64,000 nt of DNA from Procambarus clarkii (Eukaryota; Arthropoda; Malacostraca; Decapoda; Cambaridae). Positions 13,301-23,556 of this stretch are shown one piece after another. The notes below the pieces were generated by a model. The model did not search any database, was not told where the DNA came from, and saw only the letters and a program-made list of their open reading frames with translations. The stretch is from the NCBI RefSeq assembly GCF_040958095.1, contig NC_091220.1, positions 18,816,393 through 18,880,392 of the forward strand, in the 5' to 3' direction. The translations under genes were made by a program, and so were the position numbers. How positions within the stretch are numbered: the stretch's first letter is position 1; every line of letters starts with the position of its first letter.

Positions 13301-16300
13301 CAGATCAGGGGCTGCAGCAGACTTACCCATTCAACACACCGAAGAGAAGGAAACTATCAGAGGGAAAGCACCAAGCCATTACGACTATAGCACTGGGAAG
13401 GGGTCAGGATAAGGATTTGGGATGGTATGGAGCAGGGAAGGAATGGTGCCCAACCACTTGGACGGTTGGGGATTGAACGTCGATTCCTTCACATGCTACA
13501 ACAAATCAAGCCAAGAAGATGAAACACACTCAAGTACAAAATACCAAACCTTATAAAAGGCTAGCTAAAGGGGTGCAGTAAAAGGGAATTGAGGAGACTG
13601 TAATGAAAACAGACCATCATTGAGTAATTTCATTTATATGTTAACATTCTAACCTTAGTTATCTCCACTTGTTGGTTGTTTAACTTGTCCCGCTGCAGGT
13701 TAACGAGCTTGACCAGATCTCGATACTTGCCATCAATCACCACCTGCTCCACCTTGCTGCTCTGGTTCAGCCTTCCACCATCATTACAAGACTTGCCAGA
13801 TTCCTGAACGAATCAAACAATTTGCCTTTTATAATTAATGTTCATGACGTGGCATGGTTAACTAGCTTCACCGTAAATTATATAAAAGTGGGAATCAACC
13901 TTCAACCTAACATAAATTACAGTGGCATGGTTAACTAGCGTCACTGTAAATTATATAAAAATGGGAATCAACCTAACATAAATTACAGTGGCATGGTTAA
14001 CTAGCGTCACTGTAAATTATATAAAAAGTGAGAATCAACCTAACATAAATTACAGTGGCATGGTTAACTAGCGTCACTGTAAATTATATAAAAAGTGAGA
14101 ATCAACCTAACATAAATTACAGTGGCATGGTTAACTAGCGTCACTGTAAATTATATAAAAATGGGAATCAACCTAACATAAATTACAGTGGCATGGTTAA
14201 CTAGCGTCACTGTAAATTATATAAAAAGTGAGAATCAACCTAACATAAATTACAGTGGCATGGTTAACTAGCGTCACTGTAAATTATATAAAAGTGGGAA
14301 TCAACCTAACATAAATTACAGTGGCATGGTTAACTAGCATCACTGTAAATTATATAAAAGTGGGAATCAACCTCACATAAATTACAGTGGTAGGTTAACT
14401 AGCATCACTATAAATTATATAAAAGTGGGAATCAACCTAACATAAATTACAGTGGTAGGTTAACTAGCATCACTATAAATTATATAAAAGTGGGAATCAA
14501 CCTAACATAAATTACAGTGGCATGGTTAACTAGCGTCACTGTAAATTATATACAAGTGTGAATCAACCTAACATAAATTACAGTGGCATGGTTAACTAGC
14601 ATCACTGTAAATTATATACAAGTGTGAATCAACCTCACATAAATTACAGTGGCATGGTTAACTAGCATCACTGTAAATTATATACAAGTGTGAATCAACC
14701 TCACATAAATTACAGTGGCATGGTTAACTAGCATCACTGTAAATTATATAAAAAGTGGGAATCAACCTCACATAAATTACAGTGGCATGGTTAACTAGCA
14801 TCACTGTAAATTATATAAAAAGTGGGAATCAACCTCACATAAATTACAGTGGCATGGTTAACTAGCATCACTGTAAATTATATAAAAAGTGAGACTCAAC
14901 CTAACATAAATTACAGTCTTTAGTATTCATGCCACAACCCATCATAAAATTTCAGATGCTATCTCCAGTAGTACACCTAATCTAATGTTATGTTAATTAC
15001 TTGGTTAATTATGCAAGTACTGAAGTAAAAAATCAAACTCTTAATGTCTACGAAATGCAGCACTGCATGTTTATGGGTAACGTAACCCATATTTCAGACT
15101 TGCCTTCATGACTATCAGAGGGAAGGCAGGAGGGCTGTGTTAGATGCCAATATTTGTTAAAGTGTGGCACTGGGGGTCCCACCCCGACTGGCCTATCGCA
15201 GTCTAATTTTCCCCACATGCTCCATGTGTGAAAGTTGAGTTTGGAAGCCAGATTCTTGAAGGAAGCCTCACACACATGAAGCATGTGGCATATGGGAGTG
15301 TAATAGGCCAGTCAGGGTTGACCCCAATGCCACATTAGGAGATAGAGATATATACAGTATATTTATTGATTCATTTATTTTCATCAAATAAATTGCATAT
15401 TTGGGGGGAAATATTATTTTTTAAGTTAGTACAATGTAAAACTAAGATCAACTTACCTTTGCGGGACTTCGGCGTGAATGTGGCGATTTTACACAATGAT
15501 TAGAAAATGTAGAATCAAGAGAGGTGTTAAGTCGCTCGCTGCTGTTTGGATGGGCCACCTCACCAGGCAGGGTTTCTTCGCTTGTACCACGCCGGCCAGG
15601 CACGCTCCCTCCTTCCAAAGCTAGCCTGTCCATACTTCCCCTACGTTGATTGATTTTTAGTTGTGTGTCCGAGTTAACTTTTGAAATACTGTTATTCAAT
15701 ATGTCTGACTGCGATATCTCTCTGGTAATATCACTTTTTGGAACATCCTCTTTCCTTGAACTGGTTTCTCCCTGCCTGCAATTTGGCTCCTCCTCTGATC
15801 CTTTAGGTATACATCTATCATGGTTGGTGCTGCCTGGTGTATCTTCAAAATTAGAATGTCTTACTGGGGTATTCTTAACAGGACTACTAGATCTCCCACT
15901 CTTAACATTGCTGTGTTGATTGGCAGAATTAATATTTTGAGAATTGACTGCATAATGGCGTGTTGGCGACGGATGGCGTGTGGGAGATGGGCGGCGTGTT
16001 GGTGAAGGGTGACGTACGGGTGAAGAATGTGGCGACGCGGTGACTTGATGGGGATTAGGCACTTTACTTGTAGAATGTGGCACTTGTGTTGTTGTTAGTA
16101 GTGGAGGCTGTTTAGTAGGTGACATCTGTGTTATAGAGGCTGGTTGAGGCTGAGAAACAATCACAATTTTCCTCGGTGATCCATGAGTTGGGGTGATTTT
16201 ATTTGGAGATGAAGATGGAGGTGGTGGGTGACGATAAGGAGGGAGCTCCCTTGGTCCAATAATATGCGGTGGCTTTGGAGGGGGTGGACCATTATATATG

Positions 16301-19300
16301 GGGGATGTCTGACTAGGAGGTGGACCACGGCAAGCATATTGGGGACCTGCAGAGAGGCCAATATTACCCTGATGTGTATAGCTTGGGAATGGGGCTCGTC
16401 TACCATCACTGTAAACAGGCTCTGTCTTCGCTAAAGATTGAGACTCAGCTCTCTGTTCCCTTCTAGCAGTTGAGTATGGTGGCTCATTGGTTGGGGGTGC
16501 TCTGCTAGGTGAGTGATGGATGGCAGCTGAATTTGATTGATGAGATGATGCTGGAGGCGAATGGGGACCAGGCCGTGATGTGTTCCAGTGACTAGTGGTG
16601 GCCCGAACATTATCTACTCCAACTCTAGATGACGGAGGGGGAGGGGGGTTTCCCCGAACAACCTCATAGGGTGGAGGAGCAGGAGGTCTCCAAGCAACTC
16701 CTCCAGACTGTTGATCTGTCCTACTTCCTTCACCTATCCACCCCTGACCCTCCCAGTGTGACACAGGTGGTGTGGGATAAACAAGGTCTGTATGCCGGGG
16801 TCCTGGCTGAGAAGGTGCAGTCTGTAATATAGGCGGTGCTGCGGCCGGCTGGGACGAGGAAACCGCCTCTTGTCGCCGAAGTTCAGCATGACCGCCACTG
16901 AAAGTCAGCGATTTCTTTAAATCTTTGTGTACATGAGGAGATTGTCTTGGTCGGTCGTGCACAGCCTGTGGGCCCTGAGGGAGTGATGGCCTACTTGAGG
17001 TTTCCACTCTCTGAGGAATACCTGGTCGAAGGCCAGTTGGGCCATTGGGAGTCTTTGGATCAAGGGCTGATCGCTGAAGGATGAACTGAACATCATTGGA
17101 ATATTCTCCCCATTTCATTAGAATCTGAGGAAAACACAAATAACATGTATATTACTATGAGATACTGTACCTTATTATTCTTGAAAGACCAAAGAATTAC
17201 AGTAGAGTTTCTACCAAAAAAATAATATCACAAGAAAATGATGGTAATGTGTAGAAGGAAGATAAGATGTAGTTTAATTGCAGTTCAAGGAATGGTATCC
17301 CGGTCTCTATGCTAGGCATCTCTTAGTACAAACCACATTATGAACATTCACATGACCAAATGTATCCTTTCCCTTCGTGTGTATATTTTAAAATGAGGCC
17401 TTATGAGGCAAGAGAATAAGTATGGGTGGTGAATAGGGCCGTTGGTGAGCAGATGTGATTGGGTGTATATGGGTTTGGTTTGAGGTGTGGACATATGGGT
17501 GGTCATAGTATGTTGGAAATGTGGGTTGGGTAGTGGATACTTAGTGGGTGTAAAGACCCTTTCTATGTGATGTCACAAAACCACATGTCCCATTTACAAA
17601 CAAATATGTGGAAGTCAACTACCAATGTCTCCAACCCTGGGACACAGTAGTCCCAGGGTTGGGACTACTGTGTCCCTGCCTAACATTCTGACCAGAATGT
17701 TAGGCAAGAAATGTACCTGTTGAAATCCAACAGGTTAAGAATAAAGCAAGGTCTGACGTATTCACTTGGGTACAGGGAGCTGATGGAATATCCAGACCAA
17801 AAATGGGGTCACCACAATGTCTTAATCCAGCAAGTCATTAATGGCATTACAGAATAGATAGCTAAGTAGAGCTTCAATACACTGCAGAGATGGCAGCTCC
17901 ACCAAAGACCCTGAGAAACTAAACACTATGCCTGGACATTTGTGTATTTAAGCATCCAGAAAGACTCGAGATATGTCCCCACCACACTGTCACCATACCA
18001 TGAATGGGCTAACAGAAGGAACCCTGCCTACCACTAGTCTGTGGCAAATACTTATAACATGCCTGCATGCCTGCTGAGGAGCAGAAGTGTGTGACAGCAG
18101 AGCCACACATGCCTGAGAAATCCTATGTGTGTAATTACCTAAGTGTAGTTACAGGATGAGAGCTACGCTCGTGGTGTCCCGTCTTCCCAGCACTCTTCTG
18201 TGCGCTTCAGAATGGTTGGACTGTACGACAGTCCAACCATTCTGTGGTAACAGACCACAAAAAAGGCACTGTGGGGACCCCCAAAAAAAGAGGATCCAAG
18301 ACCCTCAAACACAATAACTACCCAGCAAAGACCTCTTTCACAGTACAGACAGAAACCTCTAATCTTAATGCACACCTTGCGGTCAAAAAACAATGATCTT
18401 TTGCAGGCAACTTAGACATTAGGACAAGGAGCTGCCACATTCTAATCCACTAACTCTGCACACAATTGAAGAGGGACAAGAGTAAGGTCTTGGGAACAAC
18501 AAAATGATTGTGCTCAGAAAGGTGCTTTCCATATTAACTGTACACAATCCTGTCCAAGAACACAGCTTACTCTAGGCAACAACTAAATATGATAGCTTAG
18601 AAAATCAATGCTAGAATCTATAACTTTAATGAATATATCAAATTTTAAGTCTTACCTTTAGTGGGTACTCATTGGGTGCTAAAAGGCGTTCATTGTTACG
18701 CCACCGCTCAATAAGAGTGAAGCGGCCAGTCTTCCCGGTGGCATGAGCCAGCGCATAAACCACATCCTGAACAAATTTAAATATATAAGAGATGTTATTT
18801 TTTAATACATATATGAGAATTTTGCACACACTGTATTGTATATAAATCTATGGGTTTTATATTTATTTTAGATTTATAAGCCCTTGTACAGTAATCACAG
18901 GATTGGATTTTGGTGCAAAAATTTTTAACAAAATTTAACAAAATATAAAACCATTTACTTTTAAGTGATTTTGATATTAAAAAGTTGAAATGTATATTCT
19001 GTCAATAGCACTACAAGAAAAAAAATTATGTATAAAATAACAAAAATTGCAATCTTCAAATGCTATGGAATCTCCTTTGCAGCAGATTGGGCTCAGTATA
19101 AAACTGACCATTTGATTAAAAGTCCATTGTACATGTTTTTGAACCACAAAAGTCTTCATCTTTTTAATCAGATTTGTATTTTTTTTATTATTATTATTAA
19201 ACAACATAAGTTCTGCACTCTGAATACTGACCATGTTTAGAAACCCTCAAGACAGTGTTAAGTCTTGTGCTTAAGGCTGATCAACTGCAGGAGGGTTATT

Positions 19301-20461
19301 AGAGCTACCACAATACATTACATGTACTGACCAACCAGCAAGTACTGTACATATACATATTTGAGTTCCAGAGAACAAATCCACAAGGGCCGTGACGAGG
19401 ATTCGAACCTGCGTCCGGGAGCATCCCAGACGCTGCCTTAATCGACTGTGCTACGACAGGGAGTTTTGGGTTTGAGTTCTGGAGTTGTTGTTTTAGATCC
19501 AGCTATTCAGAACAAAATGGTCATGTTGTAGTACGGGTTATAGCGAGCCCATAATTGAGTTCGGATATTTGCAATAACCTTGTTACTGTGATATTTGGGT
19601 CAAAGTTTTAAATAGAGGTGGGGTTTCCTTTTTTTTTTTTCCCCCACCCCATTTCTTTTTCGTTTCTGTTTTATTGCACTGGTTTTAGTTTTGTTTTAAT
19701 AACATTATCTTGGTGGCGGATATAGATGCACATTGTTCATTAGTGTGTCCCATTCTTCAACTGCTTTTCTAATCATTGTAGTCGGTGTGGGTTTTGCATC
19801 TAATGCAGCTGCTCTCATTGGATTAATGTTGAGTTTGATGCGTAGTGCTTCAGTTGCTTCATATTCCAGTAAGGAATGCAATAGATGACATTCTTTAACT
19901 AGTGGGTTTATTACCTCCCAGCAGCACTTGTAACCAAGTCTGAGTCTGTGTATGGCTACTGCAATGGATATTTTTGTCTGGATACTGTATTTTTGCCAGG
20001 CTTGAAAGAGGAGTACCCAGTGGCTTGTTCGTACCACATCACAGTGGATCTTCCTTCCGCTACTTTGACTCGCTTCTTATTGATAGATCATCAGCCTCAC
20101 ACGTTTCTTATTATTCTGTTTGTTGTTTAAGATTCAGCTACTTGGAACAAAAAGTTCCTAGAAGCACAGGCTATGGTGAGCCCATAGTCCTGGAGTGAAG
20201 TGAACTGAATATACCAAATATACACCGAGACTCAAGGTAATTCAGGTAAAAGTAAATTCAGATACACTGAGAATCAGGTAAATTCAGGTACTGTACTGTA
20301 TACTTGTCAGTGTATGTATTCTTTATGTCCCAGAGTGTGTATGCTTAAGTATTAAAAGGACTTACTTGACAAGTGGTGGTGTCTGTGACCCCACACACGA
20401 TGCGCTGAATACCCTCTACCCACACTTTCAGCTCCATCCTGGCCACCATGAAGCCATCTTC
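7260..20461 (-). CDS. RASSF8: Ras association domain-containing protein 8-like (RASSF8), multi-exon gene
   Basis: N-terminal RASSF family adaptor. In flies and vertebrates RASSF8 acts at adherens junctions, with ASPP and Src/Csk regulation in Drosophila (family knowledge). Eight exons join in frame: 20366-20461, 18656-18766, 15457-17124, 13654-13803, 11005-11121, 9360-9508, 7915-8080, 7260-7389, all with GT-AG borders. The protein starts [18 protein letters not shown], then [20 protein letters not shown] and DVQFILQRS: these are the RA-domain landmarks of RASSF7/8. About 530 Pro/Ser-rich residues follow, then about 235 residues of heptad-like coiled coil across exons 4-8. Roughly 855 residues are visible, longer than the vertebrate protein (about 420) because of the disordered exon. 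The last exon (entered in phase 1) is unresolved. An in-frame ATG lies four codons upstream of the chosen start (20447-20449); I chose 20435-20437 because MELKVWV matches the family. RASSF7 is the alternative name; RASSF8 fits better as the usual single arthropod member. Confidence 0.9.
7915..8080 (-). CDS. RASSF8: RASSF8 exon, coiled coil
   Basis: 166 nt entered in phase 2. Acceptor gttgcag, donor CAAGAG|gttggt. The peptide starts [20 protein letters not shown] and ends TSQQLLQE, with strong heptad character. Confidence 0.88.
8100..9350. other. RASSF8 intron, no element recognised
   Basis: AT-rich intron between the exons at 7915-8080 and 9360-9508. The 107-codon minus frame at 8962-9285 is low-complexity and unsupported. 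Confidence 0.5.
9360..9508 (-). CDS. RASSF8: RASSF8 exon, coiled coil (two possible donors)
   Basis: Acceptor gacag before 9508. The peptide starts [20 protein letters not shown] and continues as coiled coil to HSETV. Two donors fit the phase: TCA|gtaaga at 9360 (chosen, stronger consensus) and CAG|gtcagc at 9369. They differ by exactly three codons. Confidence 0.85.
9955..10150. mobile_element. fold-back repeat, family FB
   Basis: Both arms include the core gacgacg...ccgtc and close at caagtcgattgtg...tcgacttgag. The left arm also contains the complement of the tail (gaggagtcacaataacctgg). It lies in a RASSF8 intron. Confidence 0.8.
10618..10862 (-). mobile_element. tRNA-derived SINE, family S1
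   Basis: Complement of the S1 element: starts ttatcttgagatgctttcgg, contains ctaggtaacaggggcatagg, and ends in the tRNA-like head with box B gggttcgatctcgggcgcc on the minus strand. It lies in a RASSF8 intron. Confidence 0.85.
11005..11121 (-). CDS. RASSF8: RASSF8 exon, coiled coil
   Basis: 117 nt, 39 codons, phase 0. A T-rich acceptor ends in ttag and the donor is CAAGAG|gtaggt. The peptide starts [20 protein letters not shown] and ends LAQQIDQE: a charged, Leu-spaced helix that continues the coiled coil. Confidence 0.88.
11493..11540. repeat. perfect hairpin, 18-nt arms
   Basis: tcttccttgcacagtatg at 11493-11510 pairs perfectly with 11523-11540, loop 12 nt. It lies directly beside the MITE at 11546. 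Confidence 0.85.
11546..11804. mobile_element. MITE (copy 2)
   Basis: The best-preserved copy: gggacagattcacgaagcag at the left and gcttcgtgaatctggtccc at the right, with inverted repeats of about 75 bp and an AT-rich centre. Confidence 0.82.
11805..13349. other. RASSF8 intron, non-coding
   Basis: No exon seen. It contains a poly-C tract near 12340 and AT-rich sequence. The short open frames here have no family features. Confidence 0.45.
13350..13492 (-). mobile_element. tRNA-derived SINE, family S2 (partial)
   Basis: Complement of the S2 element: contains gggaaggggtcaggataagg and accacttggacggttggggat. Fuller copies are at 26777 and 41613. Confidence 0.75.
13654..13803 (-). CDS. RASSF8: RASSF8 exon, start of coiled coil
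   Basis: 150 nt, 50 codons, phase 0. Acceptor ttcag, donor ACTAAG|gttaga. The peptide runs from [10 protein letters not shown] to NNQQVEITK and contains [19 protein letters not shown], a typical amphipathic helix. The exon follows directly after the 66-bp tandem array in the preceding intron. Confidence 0.88.
13848..14917. repeat. 66-67-bp minisatellite, about 16 copies
   Basis: Unit acagtggcatggttaactag + (c)gtcactgtaaattatataaa + agtgggaatcaacctaacat + aaatt. Copies differ by a few substitutions and an A-run of variable length. It sits in the RASSF8 intron just upstream (in transcript sense) of the exon at 13654-13803. Confidence 0.95.
15048..15345. repeat. degenerate inverted repeat
   Basis: Partly complementary halves: gtgtggcactgggggtccc...gactggccta and taggccagtcagggttgacc...atgccaca. 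Probably an old fold-back element in a RASSF8 intron. Confidence 0.5.
15457..17124 (-). CDS. RASSF8: RASSF8 large exon: end of RA domain and Pro/Ser-rich region
   Basis: A single 1668-nt open exon (556 codons, phase 0 to 0), acceptor tttcctcag, donor GCAAAG|gtaagt. The first 20 residues ([20 protein letters not shown]) finish the RA domain. The rest is low-complexity and probably disordered: runs of prolines, PxxP motifs, and a cluster of S/T-P-x-K/R sites with HPSPTR-type units at 15855-16035. The composition suggests SH3 or WW partners and kinase regulation. No folded domain is visible in the tail. Confidence 0.92.
17131..18120. other. RASSF8 intron, non-coding
   Basis: No exon. It contains the hairpin cluster at 17631-17735 (listed separately) and GT-rich sequence at about 17400-17560. 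Confidence 0.5.
17631..17735. repeat. cluster of three perfect hairpins
   Basis: gggacacagtagtccc (17639-17654) pairs with 17661-17676; gcctaacattctg (17678-17690) pairs with 17693-17705; acctgttg (17715-17722) pairs with 17728-17735. Loops are 6, 2 and 5 nt. Confidence 0.85.
18128..18200 (+). repeat. dispersed repeat (gtgtagttacaggatgagag type)
   Basis: Contains ttacctaagtgtagttacag and gtggtgtcccgtcttcccag. The complement occurs at 42088-42195, so it is a dispersed element. Confidence 0.6.
18208..18244. repeat. perfect hairpin, 17-nt arms, 3-nt loop
   Basis: cagaatggttggactgt at 18208-18224, loop acg, perfect complement at 18228-18244. Confidence 0.88.
18656..18766 (-). CDS. RASSF8: RASSF8 exon, middle of RA domain
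   Basis: 111 nt, phase 0 to 0, with cag acceptor and AAG|gtaaga donor. It encodes 37 residues from [20 protein letters not shown] to NEYPLK, the Ras-association core shared with RASSF7/8. Confidence 0.93.
19374..19462 (-). mobile_element. tRNA-derived SINE head, single copy
   Basis: Same tRNA-like unit as at 2055 and 51021, in a single orientation: on minus, box A gtagcacagtcgattaaggc and box B ggttcgaatcc. RASSF8 intron. Confidence 0.75.
19470..20037 (-). mobile_element. relic of a non-LTR retrotransposon 3' end
   Basis: The minus frame 19705-20037 reads [14 protein letters not shown]...[15 protein letters not shown]...NPMRAAALD...LYPPPR, which resembles the region after RNase H in R1/Jockey-type elements, with an internal deletion. 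On the minus strand it runs through an A-rich stretch into gggctcgctataacccgtac and ends ctggatctaaaacaacaac at about 19478. This links the dispersed acgggctatggtgagcccg hairpin repeats to a LINE 3' tail. Confidence 0.55.
20120..20205 (-). mobile_element. LINE 3'-tail copy
   Basis: On plus: gtttgttgtttaagattcag, ctacttggaac and gcacaggctatggtgagccc. It is the same tail as at 19478, and ends in a CAA-rich run on the minus strand. Confidence 0.55.
20366..20461 (-). CDS. RASSF8: RASSF8 exon with start codon
   Basis: Acceptor ttataacag precedes 20461; donor CAA|gtaagt follows 20366. The ATG at 20435-20437 opens [20 protein letters not shown], the first strands of the RA domain, and the exon ends in phase 0. 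Bases 20438-20461 are 5' UTR or a short extension from an in-frame ATG at 20447-20449. An out-of-frame ATG also lies upstream. Since the exon begins with an acceptor, at least one non-coding exon must lie upstream. Confidence 0.9.
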
Positions 20462-21880
20462 CTGTTATAATACAAACACTGCTACAGTACATTCGTAATT
20501 AATGTACTAAAAAATGACGACAATTCACAGAAATGTTTCAAAAGTCCTTTAGCAAAATTTCTATAGAAGTACTTAAATGTCTTTTTTTTCATTAAATTTA
20601 AACTCTAGATAGACATAGATGGGTAACCTGGTAATTCCCGAAATATTTTGAAGTACGATTGGGAGTTTCAGACTCCCAATCATCTGGGAAATTTCCCCTC
20701 TTAGGAAGTTTTCTGACTTGTCTAAGAGCAGGAGACAGGCGGGGTTGGAAAACTCCGCGTTCCATCTCATTTTGTGGAAAGTGTAAAGGTTGTGTAAAAC
20801 ATACCTGATGATTTGATTGTGTGATTAGTTATTCAAGAAATAAAAATTGATTCATACAAATTTTATACAGTATTGTAATACAATAATTCATTTTGTTGAG
20901 AACAGAAAGCCTGTGTATGTATTTCAAGCTTGTATCGTGGTCCCCTTAACGTTAAACTATTGACCTTCTCAAGAATGCAACCCCACAATTAGCATTTTAA
21001 AAGCACAGAATCACCTTCTGTGGTTGAGTGTTCAATAAACCCCTGAACTAAATGTTTAACAGATCTCTAACCCTATCCATGGAAGACAGAAGAAAATGTA
21101 TATATGCTGCTTAGCATTGTAAATGTGTGGCCACATCTGTGGTAGAAAATAATAATAAAAAAAAAATGGTTGCCTAACACCCCCTAGAACTTATTTACTA
21201 GTAGGTGGACAGTAACTAGCACTAAACCAGAATTTGTATAAATTACCAAAATATCGAAACTTGTGGCAAACAACTATACCATCTGGAAAACTGGTGCTCA
21301 AGTGAATGACTATTTACCAAGCTTTTACCAAAATGAGAGGAAATGCTAACATTTCCTCTCATCTTCCGGAACCTGTAAGCCTATTTCCCATGCACATGGG
21401 CATCCAAGCCTGATGTGATGTAAGTGTACTTCTGTTGTTCTACTGCTCCCTTTCATTAAACTAAATGGTTTTGCCTTCTAATGCCCACTAGTTCATTTTC
21501 AGAAGTTGAAAGAATTATTCATAATTAAGGCACATTCAAACATTGTTAATCAATAAAGCAGCTGCTTTAAACAATGCCCACAAGGTATACTCACAACAAA
21601 GAGCTGTCATTCTCATACAAAAGTAGCTTACTGAAGTAATACTGTAGCAGCCCTCTCTAAGACATTGCAACTACTTCCCCAGGAGGAACACAAGGCCCAC
21701 AGGCTACCGACTGGCTGATAATCGATTCGGGGATCAGTGCACGACTCGTGACTCCTCATTGATCTGGTCTCGTGTCCTTAAAAGCTTGTTGATGGCCATA
21801 AAGATATCAGATTCTGGACATCATGAGAAGAGAACTCTATTCTTCTCACTGCAACGACAGTGCTTTGTAGTAACACCAAA
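20462..21880. other. RASSF8 intron, non-coding
   Basis: AT-rich with two perfect hairpins: 20657-20681 (gattgggagt arms) and 21333-21362 (atgagaggaaatg arms). No exon seen. Confidence 0.5.
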
Positions 21881-21883
21881 TAC

Positions 21884-22859
21884 TCGTCAGCCCTGGCCAC
21901 AGCACAACTCGTCAGCCCTGGCCACGGCACAACTCGTCAGCCCTGGCCACGGCACAACTCGTCAGCCCTGGCCACGGCACAACTCGTCAGCCCTGGCCAC
22001 GGCACAACTCGTCAGCCCTGGCCACGGCACAACTCGTCAGCCCTGGCCACGGCACAACTCGTCAGCCCTGGCCACGGCACAACTCGTCAGCCCTGGCCAC
22101 GGCACAACTCGTCAGCCCTGGCCACGGCACAACTCGTCAACCCTGGCCACGGCACAACTCGTCAGCCCTGGCCACGGCACAACTCGTCAGCCCTGGCCAC
22201 GGCACAACTCGTCAGCCCTGGCCACGGCACAACTCGTCAGCCCTGGCCACGGCACAACTCGTCAGCCCTGGCCACGGCACAACTCGTCAGCCCTGGCCAC
22301 GGCACAACTCGTCAGCCCTGGCCACGGCACAACTCGTCAGCCCTGGCCACGGCACAACTCGTCAGCCCTGGCCACGGCACAACTCGTCAGCCCTGGCCAC
22401 GGCACAACTCGTCAGCCCTGGCCAAGGCACAACTCGTCAGCCCTGGCCAAGGCACAACTCGTCAGCCCTGGCCAAGGCACAACTCGTCAGCCCTGGCCAC
22501 GGCACAACTCGTCAGCCCTGGCCACGGCACAACTCGTCAGCCCTGGCCAAGGCACAACTCGTCAGCCCTGGCCACGGCACAACTCGTCAGCCCTGGCCAC
22601 GGCACAACTCGTCAGCCCTGGCCACGGCACAACTCGTCAGCCCTGGCCACGGCACAACTCGTCAGCCCTGGCCAAGGCACAACTCGTCAGCCCTGGCCAC
22701 GGCACAACTCGTCAGCCCTGGCCACGGCACAACTCGTCAGCCCTGGCCACGGCACAACTCGTCAGCCCTGGCCACGGCACAACTCGTCAGCCCTGGCCAC
22801 GGCACAACTCGTCAACCCTGGCCACGGCACAACTCGTCAACCCTGGCCACGGCACAACT
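21884..22859. repeat. 25-bp minisatellite, about 39 copies
   Basis: Unit ctcgtcagccctggccacgg + cacaa, highly homogeneous. Variants: ccaagg for ccacgg in a few central units, and gtcaacc near 22137 and at the right end. As 25 is not a multiple of 3 but the unit lacks stops, 367- and 383-codon frames arise by chance; they are not genes. Confidence 0.97.
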
Positions 22860-23480
22860 GCTACCGTACAGCACTTGTCACCGTTACTACACTACTCTCA
22901 TCTCAAATGACACCTTCAGCTACAGATAAAAAAACTAACCATCTTATAATGGCAAGTAGCTAGTTATTAAAACAACGACAACCTCACACTTAACAAGAGA
23001 TACAGGTCACTTCATACCCAAAATGGTTCACCAATGCATTTCATGACCTAATAAATCAAAAACTAACCTAACTCATGTCTAACCTAATGACAAGTGAGGT
23101 TTTTACAATTAGAAAACGAACCTTGCTGAAATGATAGTGGAAGATTTGACTGTACCCTTGAACAAAGCACAGTACAAATACTTTAAGGAATTGTAAACAA
23201 TTGGCAATTGCCTTCTTGTATACCATCTTGTATACTCCACAAGGAGCCTTACATTGGTGACTACCTAGAGGCATTCTGTCCTGGCTATTAAATATGAAAT
23301 ACTAATGCAGCAACAAATGGCCTCCAACCCCTTGCCATCGCATTACAACTGACGCTCCGCACTTTAAAGCATTATTTGGCCGTAACTGATAACTGACAAC
23401 TGATGTCTGAAATATTGAGAGGATTACACTACGACAGAGCTTGTCGTTGCCTTGTCAAGGGCAAAGGCTTGACTTGTGAG
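22860..23480. other. RASSF8 first intron, non-coding
   Basis: AT-rich sequence with no recognised element between the 25-bp and 56-bp arrays. Confidence 0.45.
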
Positions 23481-23483
23481 TCG

Positions 23484-23556
23484 GGCTGTTGTTGTTGTTA
23501 TAGATTCAACTACTGGGAACAAGTTCCCAGTAGCACGGGCTATGGTGAGCCCGTAA
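23484..23556 (-). mobile_element. LINE 3'-tail insertion beside the RASSF8 first exon
   Basis: On plus: gttgttgttgttatagattc, then a hairpin (ctactgggaac aa gttcccagtag) and cacgggctatggtgagcccg. It matches the LINE tails at 19478 and 50490, and its inner end forms part of the 56-bp tandem unit. Confidence 0.6.

Noticed and set aside
16161-16832. Frames on both strands inside the large RASSF8 exon
   Set aside because: Shadows of the 563-codon frame; the exon frame has splice borders and domain similarity.
21884-22859. CRISPR-like array
   Set aside because: Units are contiguous with no unique spacers, and the genome is eukaryotic.
21759-22963. Two overlapping open frames of 367 and 383 codons
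   Set aside because: Both lie on the 25-bp minisatellite; the repeat lacks stops, so frames stay open in the absence of any protein feature.
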